Assembly (NCBI RefSeq): GCF_900215435.1
Contig: NZ_OCMY01000001.1
Coordinates: 868,001-932,000, forward strand
Length of the DNA stretch: 64,000 nucleotides
Origin: Candidatus Pantoea floridensis
GTDB lineage: Bacteria; Pseudomonadota; Gammaproteobacteria; Enterobacterales; Enterobacteriaceae
Direction: 5' to 3'
Below the pieces are notes generated by a model. That model did not search any database. It worked only from the letters and a program-made list of their open reading frames with translations, and was not told the DNA's origin. Positions 1 to 12,365 of the stretch are shown in pieces; position 1 is the stretch's first letter, and every line of letters begins with the position of its first letter. Made by a program: the position numbers and the translations under genes.

Positions 1-345
1 CACAAATCCCGCCACCACCCATTGCCAGCTCATGGCCGGAATTGCCATCAGCGTAATCCACATGCCAATGAACTCATCCCAGACGATGCTGCCATGATCG
101 TGCACGCCCATATCTTTGGCGGTGCGGTGACACAGATAGACGCCGACGCTGATCCCCACTAACAGCACCAGCGTATAGATCTGGAACGGCAGGAAGGTCA
201 GTAGCCACCAGAAAGGGATGGCGGCAACCGAGCCAACGGTGCCCGGCATTGACGGACTTAAGCCGCTGCCAAACCCCGTCGCCAGCAGATGCCAGGGATT
301 GCGCAGGCGCAGGCGACTTTTAGCAACATCTTTACTTGCTAGCAA
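1..345 (-). CDS. pgpA: phosphatidylglycerophosphatase A, 3' part outside window
   Basis: Inner-membrane lipid phosphatase that dephosphorylates phosphatidylglycerol-phosphate. The visible N-terminal part reads [20 protein letters not shown] near the start, then a hydrophobic segment, then [17 protein letters not shown], all typical of PgpA. No ATG is available: an in-frame TAA lies at 361-363, so the start is a TTG at 345 or at 354. I prefer 345 because an AAGGA ribosome site lies about 10 bases upstream. It overlaps the end of thiL by 14 bases, so translation is probably coupled. The C-terminal end lies before base 1. Confidence 0.93.
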   Translation of the reverse strand, partial: MLASKDVAKSRLRLRNPWHLLATGFGSGLSPSMPGTVGSVAAIPFWWLLTFLPFQIYTLVLLVGISVGVYLCHRTAKDMGVHDHGSIVWDEFIGMWITLMAIPAMSWQWVVAGFV

Positions 346-1309
346 AGTGATCAAATCCTTTTAGATTGACGCTGCGCGGCTTACCGTTCTCCAGCAGGTT
401 CAGCCCTTCTGATTCCGGAGCAATTTGGCCAATGCAGGTATAAGGCACGCCAAAATGACCGAGCGCCACGTCAAGCGCGCCACGGTTAACTTCGGGCACG
501 GTAAAGCACAGCTCGTAATCTTCGCCACCGCTCAGCGCCCATTGCAGCACCAGCTCAGGTTCGAAGTGGTCGCGCAGCGCCGGAGAAAGCGGTAACGCGT
601 CAAGATTAAGGCGAGCACCCACGCGGCTGGCGGTCAGCACATGCCCGAGATCGGCAATCAAACCATCTGAAATATCGATCGCCGAGGTCGCCAAACCGCG
701 CAGCGCCTGCCCTTGCAGTACGCGCGGCATCGGACGCAGATGGCGCTTAATCAACGCTTCGTGCACCGCAGGATCGTTCAGGCGATGGCGATGCTGTAGC
801 AGCGATAAACCAGCAGCGCTATCGCCCAGCGTACCGGTGACGAAGATCCAGTCGCCTGGCTTGGCACCAGAGCGTTTCAGTGCCCTGCCCACCGGCACCA
901 GGCCATGAATGCCGAGCGTCATACTCAGCGGGCCGCGCGTGGTATCACCGCCAATCAGCTGCATATCGTAATAATCCAGCAGCTCAAACAGGCTATCGCT
1001 AAAGGCAGCCACCCAACTTTCATCGATCTCGGGCAGCGTTAACGCCAGCGTTAGCCAGGCAGGATCGGCGCCCATGGCGGCTAAATCGCTGAGGTTGACG
1101 GCAACGGCTTTGTAGCCGAGATCGGCAGGATGGATGTCACGTAAGAAGTGGACGCCCGCTACCAGCGTATCGGTACTGATGGCGAGAGTCTGTTTTTCTG
1201 GCACGTTGAGTAACGCGCAGTCATCACCAATTCCTTTCTCCACATCGCGGCGGGAGCTGGTGACGCGGTTAAAGTAACGTGCGATCAGTTCGAATTCACC
1301 ACAAGACAT
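332..1309 (-). CDS. thiL: thiamine-monophosphate kinase
   Basis: Cytosolic kinase that phosphorylates thiamine monophosphate to thiamine diphosphate, the last step of cofactor synthesis. At 325 aa it matches the E. coli enzyme. The AIR-synthase-like fold shows its N-terminal GIGDDCALL motif (Mg/ATP site), the DLAAMGADP segment and the C-terminal [12 protein letters not shown] motif. It follows nusB by about 46 bases and overlaps pgpA, the conserved nusB-thiL-pgpA order. The initiator ATG is at 1309, with a weak upstream ribosome site. Confidence 0.98.
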   Translation of the reverse strand: MSCGEFELIARYFNRVTSSRRDVEKGIGDDCALLNVPEKQTLAISTDTLVAGVHFLRDIHPADLGYKAVAVNLSDLAAMGADPAWLTLALTLPEIDESWVAAFSDSLFELLDYYDMQLIGGDTTRGPLSMTLGIHGLVPVGRALKRSGAKPGDWIFVTGTLGDSAAGLSLLQHRHRLNDPAVHEALIKRHLRPMPRVLQGQALRGLATSAIDISDGLIADLGHVLTASRVGARLNLDALPLSPALRDHFEPELVLQWALSGGEDYELCFTVPEVNRGALDVALGHFGVPYTCIGQIAPESEGLNLLENGKPRSVNLKGFDHFASK

Positions 1310-1355
1310 AAGTCAGGTCTCAATGAGAAAAAGGCCGGTAAACCGGCCTTCATTA

Positions 1356-1775
1356 CTATTTTTTATTGGGTCGAATTTGCGGGGCAGCTTTGTCGAGGAC
1401 ACCGTTGACGAATTTGTGGCTGTCTTCAGCACCAAACACTTTGGCCAACTCAATGCCTTCGTTGATGGCCACTTTGTAAGGCACATCAGAACGCTTGCTC
1501 AGCTCATACAGCGAAATACGCAGGATGGCTTTTTCTACCTGGCCCAGCTCTTCCAGCTGACGCGACAGGTAAGGCTTCATCAGACCGTCCAGGTACGCGC
1601 TGTTAGTCGCCACACCGGCCAGCAATTCGCGGAAATAGCTAATATCGACGTCTTTGACGTCTTGTTCCGCCAGAAACTGGTATTCCACATCGGCAATGTC
1701 GTTCTTAGACAGCTGCCAGGAGTAAAGCGCCTGAACAGCGCACTCACGGGCGCGACGACGAGCAGCAGGTTTCAC
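1356..1775 (-). CDS. nusB: transcription antitermination factor NusB
   Basis: RNA-binding subunit of the rRNA antitermination complex; pairs with NusE (S10) on boxA RNA. The 139 aa length equals the E. coli protein. The basic N-terminus ([20 protein letters not shown]) is the boxA-binding face. The C-terminal [20 protein letters not shown] helix is a family signature. It lies 19 bases after ribE in the nrdR-ribD-ribE-nusB-thiL-pgpA operon, a standard gammaproteobacterial arrangement. Confidence 0.98.
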   Translation of the reverse strand: MKPAARRRARECAVQALYSWQLSKNDIADVEYQFLAEQDVKDVDISYFRELLAGVATNSAYLDGLMKPYLSRQLEELGQVEKAILRISLYELSKRSDVPYKVAINEGIELAKVFGAEDSHKFVNGVLDKAAPQIRPNKK

Positions 1776-1794
1776 AAAATTCCCCTTACAAAAA

Positions 1795-2265
1795 TCAGGC
1801 TTTGATGGCTTTCAATACGTTGATCATTTCGAGTGCAGTCAGGGCCGCTTCGGCACCTTTATTTCCTGCTTTCGTGCCGGCGCGTTCAATCGCCTGCTCG
1901 ATATTTTCAGTGGTCAACACGCCGAAGGTCACCGGGATTTCGCTGGACATGGCGACGTGCGCAATGCCCGAGCTGGCTTCACCGGCCACATATTCGAAGT
2001 GTGCGGTGCCGCCACGGATGACAGTGCCCAACGCGACAATGGCGTCGTGCTTACCGGCTTTCGCCAGTGCGCGTGCTGCCAGCGGCAGTTCGTATGCGCC
2101 CGGAACCCAGACAACGGTGATGTTGTCTGCTTTCACCTGGCCGATGCGCTTAAGTGCATCCACCGCGCCGTCCAGCAGGCTGTCATTAATGAAGTTGTTA
2201 AAACGCGCAATTACGATGGCAATCTTTGCATCAGGCGTGGCAACAGGAGCTTCGATAACTTTCAT
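1795..2265 (-). CDS. ribE: 6,7-dimethyl-8-ribityllumazine synthase
   Basis: Penultimate riboflavin enzyme (also called RibH): condenses the ribityl-aminouracil with dihydroxybutanone phosphate. The 156 aa equals the E. coli length. The family motif [16 protein letters not shown], the [14 protein letters not shown] segment that holds the catalytic His, and [15 protein letters not shown] are all visible. It sits 70 bases downstream of ribD in the same transcription unit, so two riboflavin steps are co-expressed with nusB. Confidence 0.98.
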   Translation of the reverse strand: MKVIEAPVATPDAKIAIVIARFNNFINDSLLDGAVDALKRIGQVKADNITVVWVPGAYELPLAARALAKAGKHDAIVALGTVIRGGTAHFEYVAGEASSGIAHVAMSSEIPVTFGVLTTENIEQAIERAGTKAGNKGAEAALTALEMINVLKAIKA

Positions 2266-2335
2266 ACATATCCTTTGGGTTGTTTTATGGCCCCGCAGAA
2301 GGGGGCGGATTCTATCATACTCTTTGGCGACGCGC

Positions 2336-3460
2336 TCAGGCTTTTCCGCACGCTGTCAACGCGGGGGTTAGCGTTAAGCGCAGGTCTTCGCCGACCCGGC
2401 GCACATCGCTATAATTCAGGGCGGGCGCATCCGTCAATTGTTCCAGTCCGGGCAGCTCGCACAGGCCACGCGCGGCGTTGCCCAGCAGCTTCGGTGCCAT
2501 ATACACGATCAACTCATCCACCAGCCCCGCCTGCAGCAGCGCGCCGGCTAAGCTGGCACCCGCTTCGACCCAAACGCTGTTAATCTGGCGCTGGCCGAGC
2601 AACATCATCATGGCGACCAAATCGAGCTGTTCGCCGCGTTGCGGCACCGCAATCTGGGTAACGCTAGCAGGCCACGTTTGGCGATCGGGTTCGCTGCGCA
2701 TCAGCCAGGTTTCGCCGGGCTGGTCGATCAAACTATGCTGCGGCGTAACGCGCTGTTGGCTGTCGATCACCACCCGCACCGGCTGACGCAGCTGGTTTTC
2801 ATCGAGTCGTGCACGGACATCGGCACTCAGTTCATTCCAGCGCACCGTCAGCGAGGGATTGTCGGCTAACACGGTGGCGCTGGTGCTAAGGATAGCTGAA
2901 CTCTGGGCGCGCAGACGTTGCACATCGCGCCGTGCCGCTGCCGAGGTGATCCATTGACTCTCGCCGCTCGCCATCGCGGTGCGCCCATCAAGGGATGCGC
3001 CAAGTTTCAGCTGAATCCACGGGAAGCCGGTGCGCATGCGTTTCAGAAAACCGCGATTCAGCGCTTCCGCTTCGTTGATCATGACGCCATGGCTGACATC
3101 AATGCCCGCCTGCTGTAAACGATACAGTCCGCGCCCCGCCACCTGCGGATTGGGATCCTGCATCGCGGCGACCACGCGTGTGACGCCTGCGGCAATCAGC
3201 GCATCGCAACAGGGCGGCGTGCGTCCATGATGGCTACAAGGTTCCAGGGTGACATAGGCGGTTGCGCCTTTGGCACGTTCGCCCGCCATACGTAGCGCGT
3301 GCACTTCCGCATGCGGTTCGCCCGCGCGCTGATGCCAGCCTTCGCCGACAATCTCGCCCGCGCGCACAATCACGCAGCCAACGTTGGGATTAGGCGTGGT
3401 GGTAAAGCGTCCGCGGCGCGCCAGTTCCAGCGCGCGCGCCATGTAGCGTTCGTCAGTCAT
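2336..3460 (-). CDS. ribD: bifunctional riboflavin deaminase/reductase RibD
   Basis: Two-domain cytosolic enzyme for the second and third steps of riboflavin synthesis. The N-terminal deaminase (about 1-145) has the zinc motif HAEVHAL and [12 protein letters not shown]. The C-terminal reductase (about 150-374) has the [19 protein letters not shown] and [14 protein letters not shown] motifs. At 374 aa it is slightly longer than E. coli RibD (367). The start is 3 bases after the nrdR stop, so the two are probably translated in succession. Confidence 0.98.
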   Translation of the reverse strand: MTDERYMARALELARRGRFTTTPNPNVGCVIVRAGEIVGEGWHQRAGEPHAEVHALRMAGERAKGATAYVTLEPCSHHGRTPPCCDALIAAGVTRVVAAMQDPNPQVAGRGLYRLQQAGIDVSHGVMINEAEALNRGFLKRMRTGFPWIQLKLGASLDGRTAMASGESQWITSAAARRDVQRLRAQSSAILSTSATVLADNPSLTVRWNELSADVRARLDENQLRQPVRVVIDSQQRVTPQHSLIDQPGETWLMRSEPDRQTWPASVTQIAVPQRGEQLDLVAMMMLLGQRQINSVWVEAGASLAGALLQAGLVDELIVYMAPKLLGNAARGLCELPGLEQLTDAPALNYSDVRRVGEDLRLTLTPALTACGKA

Positions 3461-3463
3461 GGA

Positions 3464-3913
3464 TTAATCCTGTAAACGGGCAATCTCTTCGCCAAAATCG
3501 CGAATATCTTCAAAGCTGCGGTAGACCGAGGCAAAGCGGATGTAAGCGACTTTATCGAGCTTTTTCAGCTCATCCATTACCAGATTACCAATCAGGGCAC
3601 TGGGTACTTCACGTTCGCCGGTGGCACGCAGCTGGGTTTTAATATGATTTACCGCGCTTTCCACCGCATCGGCGCTCACTGGGCGTTTTTCCAGCGCCTT
3701 GATCATGCCGCTGCTGAGCTTATCTTCGTTGAAGGGTTCACGTACATCGTTGCTTTTCACTACGCGCGGCATCACCAGTTCAGCCACTTCAAAGGTGGTA
3801 AAACGCTCGTGACACACCAAACACTGGCGGCGGCGGCGCACCGAAGAGCCTTCACTGACCAGACGCGAATCAATCACTTTGGTGTCCACAGCGGAGCAGA
3901 ATGGGCAATGCAT
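3464..3913 (-). CDS. nrdR: ribonucleotide reductase repressor NrdR
   Basis: Zinc-ribbon/ATP-cone repressor of ribonucleotide reductase operons. Cysteines CPFC near residue 3 and CLVC near residue 31 form the ribbon. The ATP cone begins after [20 protein letters not shown]. 149 aa is the usual length. It is the first gene of the minus-strand ribD/nusB operon, as in E. coli. The 174 bases between it and the divergent kbp gene must hold both promoters. Confidence 0.98.
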   Translation of the reverse strand: MHCPFCSAVDTKVIDSRLVSEGSSVRRRRQCLVCHERFTTFEVAELVMPRVVKSNDVREPFNEDKLSSGMIKALEKRPVSADAVESAVNHIKTQLRATGEREVPSALIGNLVMDELKKLDKVAYIRFASVYRSFEDIRDFGEEIARLQD

Positions 3914-4087
3914 GACGTTTCCTGTCGCGAGATAATTAGGTCACACAGTGTAGCGCGATCTCGGTTGCAACTAAATACAAGGCGCGGAATCTGCATCCCC
4001 TTCACAGACATGGCATCAGCATGCCAGCAAACGGTAAAAAACCACTACGCTTTAAGAGCCAATCCGGCACATTTTCAGGAGGTTTCT

Positions 4088-4525
4088 ATGGGTCTGTTCG
4101 ATTTCGTGAAAGAAGCTGGAGAAAAACTGTGGGATGCCGTCAGTGGCGGCGATGATGCGAGTAAGAAACTGCAGGATCACATCAATAAACTGGGTTTACC
4201 CGACAGCGATAAAGTGAAGGTGAATGTGCAAGGCGACACCGTTACGGTCAGCGGCGATGGCGTTTCCCAGGAGCTGAAAGAGAAGATTCTGGTAGCGGCG
4301 GGGAACGTGGCAGGGATTACTAAAGTAGACGATCAGGTAAAAACCACCGATTCCGCCACGCCAGCCGAATTCTACACGGTGAAAAAAGGCGATACCTTGA
4401 GTGCGGTATCAAAAGCCGTCTACGGAAATCCTAATGAATACAACAAGATTTTCGAAGCAAACAAGCCAATGCTGACGCATCCTGATAAGATCTATCCAGG
4501 TCAGGTTTTACGCATTCCCAAATAA
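4088..4525 (+). CDS. kbp: potassium-binding protein Kbp (BON + LysM)
   Basis: Cytoplasmic-type K+-binding protein of the YgaU/Kbp family. There is no signal peptide. A BON domain spans about residues 20-90 ([20 protein letters not shown]) and a LysM domain about 95-144 ([18 protein letters not shown] ... YPGQVLRIP). The ATG at 4088 was chosen over upstream in-frame codons because AGGAGG precedes it by the right distance and it matches the E. coli N-terminus [15 protein letters not shown]. The length is 145 aa. The YajI-like gene follows 14 bases later. Confidence 0.95.
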   Translation: MGLFDFVKEAGEKLWDAVSGGDDASKKLQDHINKLGLPDSDKVKVNVQGDTVTVSGDGVSQELKEKILVAAGNVAGITKVDDQVKTTDSATPAEFYTVKKGDTLSAVSKAVYGNPNEYNKIFEANKPMLTHPDKIYPGQVLRIPK

Positions 4526-4539
4526 CAGAAGGATATTGC

Positions 4540-5103
4540 ATGACGATCAGGAGGTTTATGGTGCCAGCGGCGCTCTCAATGCTGGTGCTAAGTGGTTGCA
4601 GTTCAACGCCGGTTTCACCGCAGGTCAAAGAGTTGCATCAGGAAGTGAGTCAGCTTAATCAACAGATGCGCAAGCTGACGAATCAGGCAACGGCACTGGA
4701 AATTCAGGGACAGCTGAACAGCCAGTCGACGCAAGGCGCATGGCTGTTACCGCAGGCAAACACGCCGGTGGAGTTGCAAACACAGCTCGGCAAGCTGCGT
4801 TTATCGCTTACTCAGGTGGCGGGTGAAGCCAACGGCAGTCGTGCCAACCTCAATATCCGCGCCACCGATGACCAGCCGATTCCGGCGCTGCGCGCTACCG
4901 TTGTCTGGGGTGAAATGGATCCGGCCAGCGGCAAACCGCTTAATGCAGAGAGTCTTAGCCAGACCATCGAAGTTCCGGCTAGCTTGATGCCGCGTAGCAC
5001 GGTGACCGTACCGCTGCGGCTGAGCGGCTTAGCGCCGGATCAGCTCGGCTACGTACGCGTGCACGATGTTGAGCGTCCCGCGGCGAACACCATCACGCCC
5101 TGA
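4540..5103 (+). CDS. yajI: DUF3251 lipoprotein, YajI-like
   Basis: Predicted outer-membrane lipoprotein of unknown function. The signal peptide MTIRRFMVPAALSMLVLSGC ends in an LSGC lipobox, followed by a coiled region (KELHQEVSQLNQQMRKLTNQ) and a globular DUF3251-type C-terminus. Two ATGs have ribosome sites (4540 after GAAGGA, 4558 after AGGAGG). I chose 4540 because only that form has the positive charges a lipoprotein signal needs. E. coli yajI lies in the same neighbourhood. Convergent with secF, separated by a hairpin. Confidence 0.88.
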   Translation: MTIRRFMVPAALSMLVLSGCSSTPVSPQVKELHQEVSQLNQQMRKLTNQATALEIQGQLNSQSTQGAWLLPQANTPVELQTQLGKLRLSLTQVAGEANGSRANLNIRATDDQPIPALRATVVWGEMDPASGKPLNAESLSQTIEVPASLMPRSTVTVPLRLSGLAPDQLGYVRVHDVERPAANTITP

Positions 5104-5117
5104 TCGCAGGCATAAAA

Positions 5118-5144
5118 AAACGGGCTGCCACTGGCAGCCCGTTT
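5118..5144. terminator. bidirectional terminator between yajI-like gene and secF
   Basis: A 13-bp perfect stem (AAACGGGCTGCCA with its complement) and a one-base formal loop. There are A runs on the left and TTTACTTTTT on the right, so both strands carry a U tract after the stem. It fits the convergent genes. Confidence 0.9.
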
Positions 5145-5160
5145 ACTTTTTCACGTAGCG

Positions 5161-6129
5161 TTAAGGCAGAATAGAAGGCTGATCGGCGCCCTCTTTTTCC
5201 ACTTTCTGCACCAGCATGTGTTCGCGCTTCATACCGAGTTTCAGCGCCAGCGCTGAAGAAACGTAGATGGACGAAATGGTACCGATGGTGACACCGATCA
5301 GCATGGTCAGTGAGAAGCCTTTCAGCAACGCACCACCAAACACGAACAGAATCAGGATCATCGCCAGCGTGGTGAGTGAGGTGATCAACGTACGGCTCAG
5401 CGTTTGGGTAAGCGACACGTTAGTAATGTCGTAAGAGGAACCGCGACGAATCTTGCGGAAGTTCTCACGAATACGGTCAGATACCACGATCTTATCGTTA
5501 AGCGAGTAACCAATCACCGACATCAGTGAAGCGACAATGGTCAAATCGATCTCAACATGCGCCAGCGACAAAATGCCGCAGGTGATAATCACGTCGTGCG
5601 CCAGCGCCAGCACGGTACCGAGCGCTAAACGCCACTCAAAGCGGAAGCCGATGTAGATCAGAATCGCAATCAGTGCCGACAGCAGCGCCATTGCGCCGGC
5701 CTGCGCCAGATCGCTACCCACGCTGGGTCCAACGAACTCGACACGCTTCACGGTGGCGTTCTGTTGCGTAGTCTGACTGATGGATGCCAGCACTTTATTA
5801 CCCAGTTCCGTACCGGCATTGCCGGTGGCTGGCGGCATACGCACCATCACGTCGCGGCTGCTGCCAAAGTTCTGCACCAGCGGCTCTTCAAAGCCCGCCT
5901 TCACCAGCCCTTCACGCAGCGCATCCAGATCCGCCGGTTTTTCCAGGTTAATCTCAATCACCGTTCCGCCGGTAAAGTCGAGGCCCCAGTTGAAGCCTCG
6001 CACACCAACGATGGCAATAGACGCCACAATCAGCAAACCGGAGATGATGAAAGCCAGCCGATCCCAGCGCATAAAGTCGACGACTTTACGCCCGTGATTG
6101 AGCTGCTCAATACTATATTCCTGTGCCAC
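5161..6129 (-). CDS. secF: protein translocase subunit SecF
   Basis: Inner-membrane partner of SecD that uses the proton gradient to help SecYEG export. There are six membrane segments; [17 protein letters not shown] in the first periplasmic domain and [20 protein letters not shown] in the membrane half are signatures. A longer open frame runs upstream, but the true start is GTG at 6129: GAGGAG precedes it and the product begins like E. coli [16 protein letters not shown]. The length is 322 aa. It starts 10 bases after the secD stop. Confidence 0.97.
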   Translation of the reverse strand: MAQEYSIEQLNHGRKVVDFMRWDRLAFIISGLLIVASIAIVGVRGFNWGLDFTGGTVIEINLEKPADLDALREGLVKAGFEEPLVQNFGSSRDVMVRMPPATGNAGTELGNKVLASISQTTQQNATVKRVEFVGPSVGSDLAQAGAMALLSALIAILIYIGFRFEWRLALGTVLALAHDVIITCGILSLAHVEIDLTIVASLMSVIGYSLNDKIVVSDRIRENFRKIRRGSSYDITNVSLTQTLSRTLITSLTTLAMILILFVFGGALLKGFSLTMLIGVTIGTISSIYVSSALALKLGMKREHMLVQKVEKEGADQPSILP

Positions 6130-6139
6130 AACGCACTCC

Positions 6140-7987
6140 TCAGATAGACAGCTTGTTGATGCGTTTGCCGCCGTACACCAGGTTAACGATGGCACGGGTG
6201 CCGACGATAGCGGTAAACATCGAGGTTGCGATACCGATAGCGGTGGTAATCGCAAAGCCTTTGATTGAACCGGTACCGACCGCATAAAGAATGATGACTT
6301 TAATCAGCGTGGTGACGTTGGCGTCGACGATACTGGAGAAGGCGCCTTTATAGCCCTCATGAATCGCCTGCTGTACCGAGCGTCCGTTACGCAACTCTTC
6401 TTTAATACGTTCGTTAATCAACACGTTAGCATCGACCGCCACCGCCAGCGTCAACACAATACCGGCAATACCCGGCATGGTGAGCGTCGCGCCTGGCAGC
6501 AGTGACATGATGCCGACAATCAGCACCAGGTTACACAGCAGTGCGCTGGTCGCGATAAGACCAAACTTCTTGTAGAACACCACCATAAAGATGATAGAGG
6601 CGATCAAACCCCACAGGCAGGCTTCAAGGCCTTGTGTGATGTTCTGCTGGCCCATGGTTGGACCGATGGTACGCTCTTCTACAATCTGGATCGGCGCAAT
6701 CAACGCACCCGCGCGCAGCAGCAGCGACAGCTGGCGTGCTTCGTTTGGATTGCTGATGCCGGTGATACGGAAGCTATTGCCGAGGCGCGACTGAATGTTC
6801 GCCACGTTAATCACTTCTTCCTGTTTCACCAAAATGGCACGGCCGTTGGCATCTTTCTTACCGCTGTCTTTGTACTCCACAAACAGGGTCGCCATCGGTT
6901 TACCGATGTTGTCCTTAGTGAAGTTCGACATCATATTGCCGCCCGCGCCATCCAGCGAAATGTTCACCTGCGGCTGGTTGTACTCATCCATGCTTGAAGT
7001 GGAATCGGTGATGTGGTCACCGGTCAGAATCACACGTTTGTACAGCACCACGGGCTGCCCTTCACGCGTCTTCTTCACTTCTGAATCGCCCGGCACACGG
7101 CCGCTTGCCGCCGCGCTTGGGTCTACGCTGGTGTTAACCAGACGGAACTCCAGCGTCGCGGTTGCACCCAGAATCTCTTTGGCGCGCGCGGTATCCTGAA
7201 TACCCGGTAGCTCCACCACGATGCGGTCAGAACCCTGACGCTGCACCAGCGGTTCGGCGACACCAAGCTGGTTCACACGGTTACGCAGGATAGTGATGTT
7301 CTGCTGAACCGCATACTCACGCGCTTCGCTCAGACGCGCATCGCTCATGACGGCACGCAGCGTATCGCTGCCAACGCTCGAAATCACCAGATCGCGATGA
7401 CGGGATGACAAATAGCTGATTGCCGCGTCACGGCTAGCGCCGTCACGGAAACGCACTTCTACGCCATAGTTCGCGATTTTGTTAACGGTAGTATACGGAA
7501 TGCTTTTGTCGCGCAGATCACTGCGCAGGCTGTCGGCATTCTGCTCTTGCAGTTTGCCCAGCGCGGTATCCATATCCACTTCCATCAGGAAGTGAACGCC
7601 GCCGCGCAGATCAAGACCGAGTTTCATCGGTTCTGCGGCCAGCATGGTCAGCCAGCGTGGCGTGGCCGGCGCGAGGTTGAGTGCCACAACGTAGTCTTCG
7701 CCCAGCGCGGTGGTGATTGCATCACGCGCGCGCAGCTGCACATCCTGAGTAGAAAAACGGGCCAGAATGGCACCATTTTCCAGAGCAAGAGATTTGCTCT
7801 CAATATTGTCTTGTTTTAATACGGTCTGGATCTGATCCAACGTTTGCTCACTGGCGGCGCCACCGCGCGCACCAGTGATCTGAACGGCCGGATCCTCACC
7901 ATAAAGGTTAGGAAGCGCATAGAGCAGGCCGACGAGAATCACGACGACCAGCATGATGTACTTCCACAAAGGATAACGGTTTAACAC
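6140..7987 (-). CDS. secD: protein translocase subunit SecD
   Basis: Inner-membrane export accessory protein, 615 aa, the E. coli length. The N-terminal membrane segment ([24 protein letters not shown]) is followed by the large periplasmic P1 domain containing [19 protein letters not shown]. Five C-terminal membrane segments follow, with [18 protein letters not shown]. It lies between yajC and secF in the queA-tgt-yajC-secD-secF operon. Confidence 0.98.
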   Translation of the reverse strand: MLNRYPLWKYIMLVVVILVGLLYALPNLYGEDPAVQITGARGGAASEQTLDQIQTVLKQDNIESKSLALENGAILARFSTQDVQLRARDAITTALGEDYVVALNLAPATPRWLTMLAAEPMKLGLDLRGGVHFLMEVDMDTALGKLQEQNADSLRSDLRDKSIPYTTVNKIANYGVEVRFRDGASRDAAISYLSSRHRDLVISSVGSDTLRAVMSDARLSEAREYAVQQNITILRNRVNQLGVAEPLVQRQGSDRIVVELPGIQDTARAKEILGATATLEFRLVNTSVDPSAAASGRVPGDSEVKKTREGQPVVLYKRVILTGDHITDSTSSMDEYNQPQVNISLDGAGGNMMSNFTKDNIGKPMATLFVEYKDSGKKDANGRAILVKQEEVINVANIQSRLGNSFRITGISNPNEARQLSLLLRAGALIAPIQIVEERTIGPTMGQQNITQGLEACLWGLIASIIFMVVFYKKFGLIATSALLCNLVLIVGIMSLLPGATLTMPGIAGIVLTLAVAVDANVLINERIKEELRNGRSVQQAIHEGYKGAFSSIVDANVTTLIKVIILYAVGTGSIKGFAITTAIGIATSMFTAIVGTRAIVNLVYGGKRINKLSI

Positions 7988-8012
7988 GGCAGTTCCCTTC
8001 GGGAAGAAAAAA

Positions 8013-8345
8013 TTACAGCGCCTTCATAGTACCTTTCGGTAGAACGGCGGCCACGAAATCACGTTTAACAACTACTTCAGTGGTGTCGTTCAGGGCGATA
8101 GAAACATAGCCAGTTTCTGCCACTTTGGTCACACGGCCAACCAGGCCACCGCTGGTCAACACTTCATCACCTTTAGAGATGGAATCCATCAGCTTCTTGT
8201 GATCTTTGGTACGCTTCTGCTGCGGGCGCAGAATCATGAAGTAGAAGATCAAACCAAAGACCACCAGCATGATCACCAGAGAATACGGACTTCCCTGCGA
8301 CGGTGCGCCTGCTGCGGCTACGGCGTCAGAAATGAAAAAGCTCAT
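8013..8345 (-). CDS. yajC: Sec translocon accessory subunit YajC
   Basis: Small single-span inner-membrane protein of the SecDF-YajC complex. 110 aa as in E. coli. The membrane segment [21 protein letters not shown] is followed by [20 protein letters not shown] and a small beta domain with GLVGRVTKV. 24 bases separate it from tgt upstream and 25 from secD downstream. Confidence 0.98.
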   Translation of the reverse strand: MSFFISDAVAAAGAPSQGSPYSLVIMLVVFGLIFYFMILRPQQKRTKDHKKLMDSISKGDEVLTSGGLVGRVTKVAETGYVSIALNDTTEVVVKRDFVAAVLPKGTMKAL

Positions 8346-8369
8346 TAAATTTCCCTCATTGATGAATTA

Positions 8370-10596
<2,227 letters not shown>

Positions 10597-10744
10597 GCTT
10601 CACTTCTTCAGGACTTAAAATCAGGCGGCATAGTCTAGCGGAAAAGCGGCAAATTCTGAACAACTGGCTGTGCTTCTGTGATTCTGCCTATACACACCAT
10701 AATTCGAGTCAGTGATTCGGGTGAGCGAGAGCAGCCAGCGCACC

Positions 10745-10773
10745 TGTAACTTGAAGTCTGACGTGTATATAAT
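10745..10773 (+). promoter_or_regulatory. promoter-like element just ahead of acpH
   Basis: A perfect TATAAT (10768-10773), extended by TGTA, lies 17 bases after a weak -35-like TGTAAC (10745-10750). Only five bases separate the -10 box from the acpH ATG, and there is no ribosome site. If used, the transcript would start at or next to the ATG. Confidence 0.5.
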
Positions 10774-10778
10774 GCGCC

Positions 10779-11360
10779 ATGAACTTTCTCGCTCACCTTC
10801 ACCTGGCGCAGCTGGCAAACAGCTCACTGCTGGGCAATCTCATGGCCGACTTCGTGCGCGGCAACGTGCAATCGCAATGGCCTGCTCCCGTGGTGGATGG
10901 CATTGCCATGCATCGCCGCATCGACGTATTGACCGACAATCTGCCCGAAGTGCGTATTGCTCGAGAACTGTTTCGCCCTGAAACGCGCCGCGTGGCGCCG
11001 ATCACGCTGGATGTGATTTGGGATCATTTCCTTGCGCTGCATTGGGATAAATTTCACCCTACGCAATCGCTGGTCGCATTCACCGCCGCGGCCGAGCGCG
11101 ACATCGTGCCGCAGCTGGCGGGTACGCCGGAAGGCTTTATCGAGCTAAACGCGGTGATGTGGCGCGAGCGCTGGTTTGAGCATTACGCTGAGCCGACGCG
11201 GCTGGCGCGCGTATTAAGCGGCATGGCGCATCGCCGTCCACGCCTGGCGGCGTTACGCGATTCCTATCAGGATTTTGTCGATCACTACGATCAACTTGAA
11301 CCGCTTTTCTTCCAGTTTTATCCCCGCCTGATGGCCGACGCGCGCGCGCAGCGACTGTAA
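10779..11360 (+). CDS. acpH: acyl carrier protein phosphodiesterase AcpH
   Basis: Cytosolic hydrolase that removes phosphopantetheine from holo-acyl carrier protein. 193 aa as in E. coli. The N-terminus [36 protein letters not shown] and [20 protein letters not shown] match the family, including the His/Asp metal ligands of the HD-like fold. No ribosome site is visible before the ATG, although the start matches E. coli AcpH exactly. Confidence 0.96.
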   Translation: MNFLAHLHLAQLANSSLLGNLMADFVRGNVQSQWPAPVVDGIAMHRRIDVLTDNLPEVRIARELFRPETRRVAPITLDVIWDHFLALHWDKFHPTQSLVAFTAAAERDIVPQLAGTPEGFIELNAVMWRERWFEHYAEPTRLARVLSGMAHRRPRLAALRDSYQDFVDHYDQLEPLFFQFYPRLMADARAQRL

Positions 11361-11434
11361 GTGCAACGCCGCGTTCGCCGCTTTACACACCACGCGTGCG
11401 AAATTTCCTGCTGTCCCGCCCTGCCCTCTTGTCA

Positions 11435-11452
11435 GCCGCAGTCATCTGCGGC
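11435..11452 (+). terminator. hairpin after acpH
   Basis: Perfect 7-bp stem GCCGCAG/CTGCGGC with loop TCAT, followed by TTAATG. The U tract is weak. A second small dyad (CTTAAC/GTTAAG, 11467-11482) follows. It probably ends acpH transcription. Confidence 0.5.
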
Positions 11453-11555
11453 TTAATGAAGCCTTTCTTAACTTTTGTTAAGTCTGTCACACAGCCAATG
11501 CGCCATTTTTGGCGTTTGATGTTGCTTCTCCGGCCTGAAATCATAAGAGGGAAAG

Positions 11556-12365
11556 ATGTCATCAGCTTCGCTTACCGAACTCGACGCTCGTTATCAATTC
11601 GCCCGCGATGTGGCGAAAGCCGCCGCCAGTCGCGCCTTATCCTGGTATCAGCAACGCCATCAGTTAGTGATTGAGCATAAAAAGAATCTGCAGGATGTTG
11701 TGAGCGAGGCGGATCGTAACGTGGAGGAGCTGGTCAAGCACCTGATCAATGAACGCTTTCCTGAGGATGCGGTGCTCGGTGAAGAGAGCGGTGGTGAAAC
11801 CGCTAACGCACGTTTCATCTGGGTGATTGATCCCATCGACGGCACCAGCAGCTTCCTCAATGGGCTCCACAACTGGTGCGTTTCGCTGGCAGTGGTGTGC
11901 GAAAACGAACCGGTGATTGGTGTGGTATGCGATCCTAATCATCAGGAAACCTTTCATGCCTGCCGTGGTAAAGGGGCGTGGGTCAATGACCAACGCATCC
12001 ATGCGCATGGCGCGCAGCGGCTCGATCAAGGCGTGCTTGGCCTTAGCAGTTCGAACAGCCAACCGATTGAACCTCTTACCCGGTTTATTGGCGCACTCCT
12101 GACGCAGGGCGGAATGTTTATCCGTAATGGTTCCGGTGCGTTAATGAGCGCCTGGGCGGCTGCCGGTCGCCTGATCGGTTACTACGAAGCACATATGAAT
12201 CCGTGGGATGGCTTGCCAGGCATTGTCCTGATGCGCGAAGCGGGTGGGATCACCAACGATTACCTTAGCCACGACGGACTTCAGCACGGCAACCCTGTTC
12301 TGCTGGCGAATGCGGTCATTTACCCCCAGCTGAAAGCGCTGCTGCCTGCGCACCAGAGCCTGTGA
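11556..12365 (+). CDS. inositol monophosphatase family protein
   Basis: Mg-dependent phosphatase of the IMPase/HisN/CysQ superfamily; no signal peptide, so cytosolic. Metal-site motifs are in order: GEESGG (about residue 80), WVIDPIDGTSSFLNG (about 91), and NPWDGLPGIVLMREAGG near residue 215. The 269 aa length is typical. Preceded by AGAGGGAAAG. Its TGA stop overlaps the ATG of the next gene, a histidine acid phosphatase, so the two are coupled. Substrate is uncertain: inositol phosphate, histidinol phosphate or another sugar phosphate are all possible. Confidence 0.9.
   Translation: MSSASLTELDARYQFARDVAKAAASRALSWYQQRHQLVIEHKKNLQDVVSEADRNVEELVKHLINERFPEDAVLGEESGGETANARFIWVIDPIDGTSSFLNGLHNWCVSLAVVCENEPVIGVVCDPNHQETFHACRGKGAWVNDQRIHAHGAQRLDQGVLGLSSSNSQPIEPLTRFIGALLTQGGMFIRNGSGALMSAWAAAGRLIGYYEAHMNPWDGLPGIVLMREAGGITNDYLSHDGLQHGNPVLLANAVIYPQLKALLPAHQSL

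Noticed and set aside
1802-2371. Long open frame on the plus strand over ribE
   Set aside because: It is antisense to a clearly conserved gene, has no ribosome site and no recognisable domain; a shadow of GC-rich codon use.
11483-11510. PHO-box look-alike (CTGTCACACAGCCAATG) ahead of the phosphatase pair
   Set aside because: Only one half-site fits; the second repeat is missing, so PhoB control is not supported.
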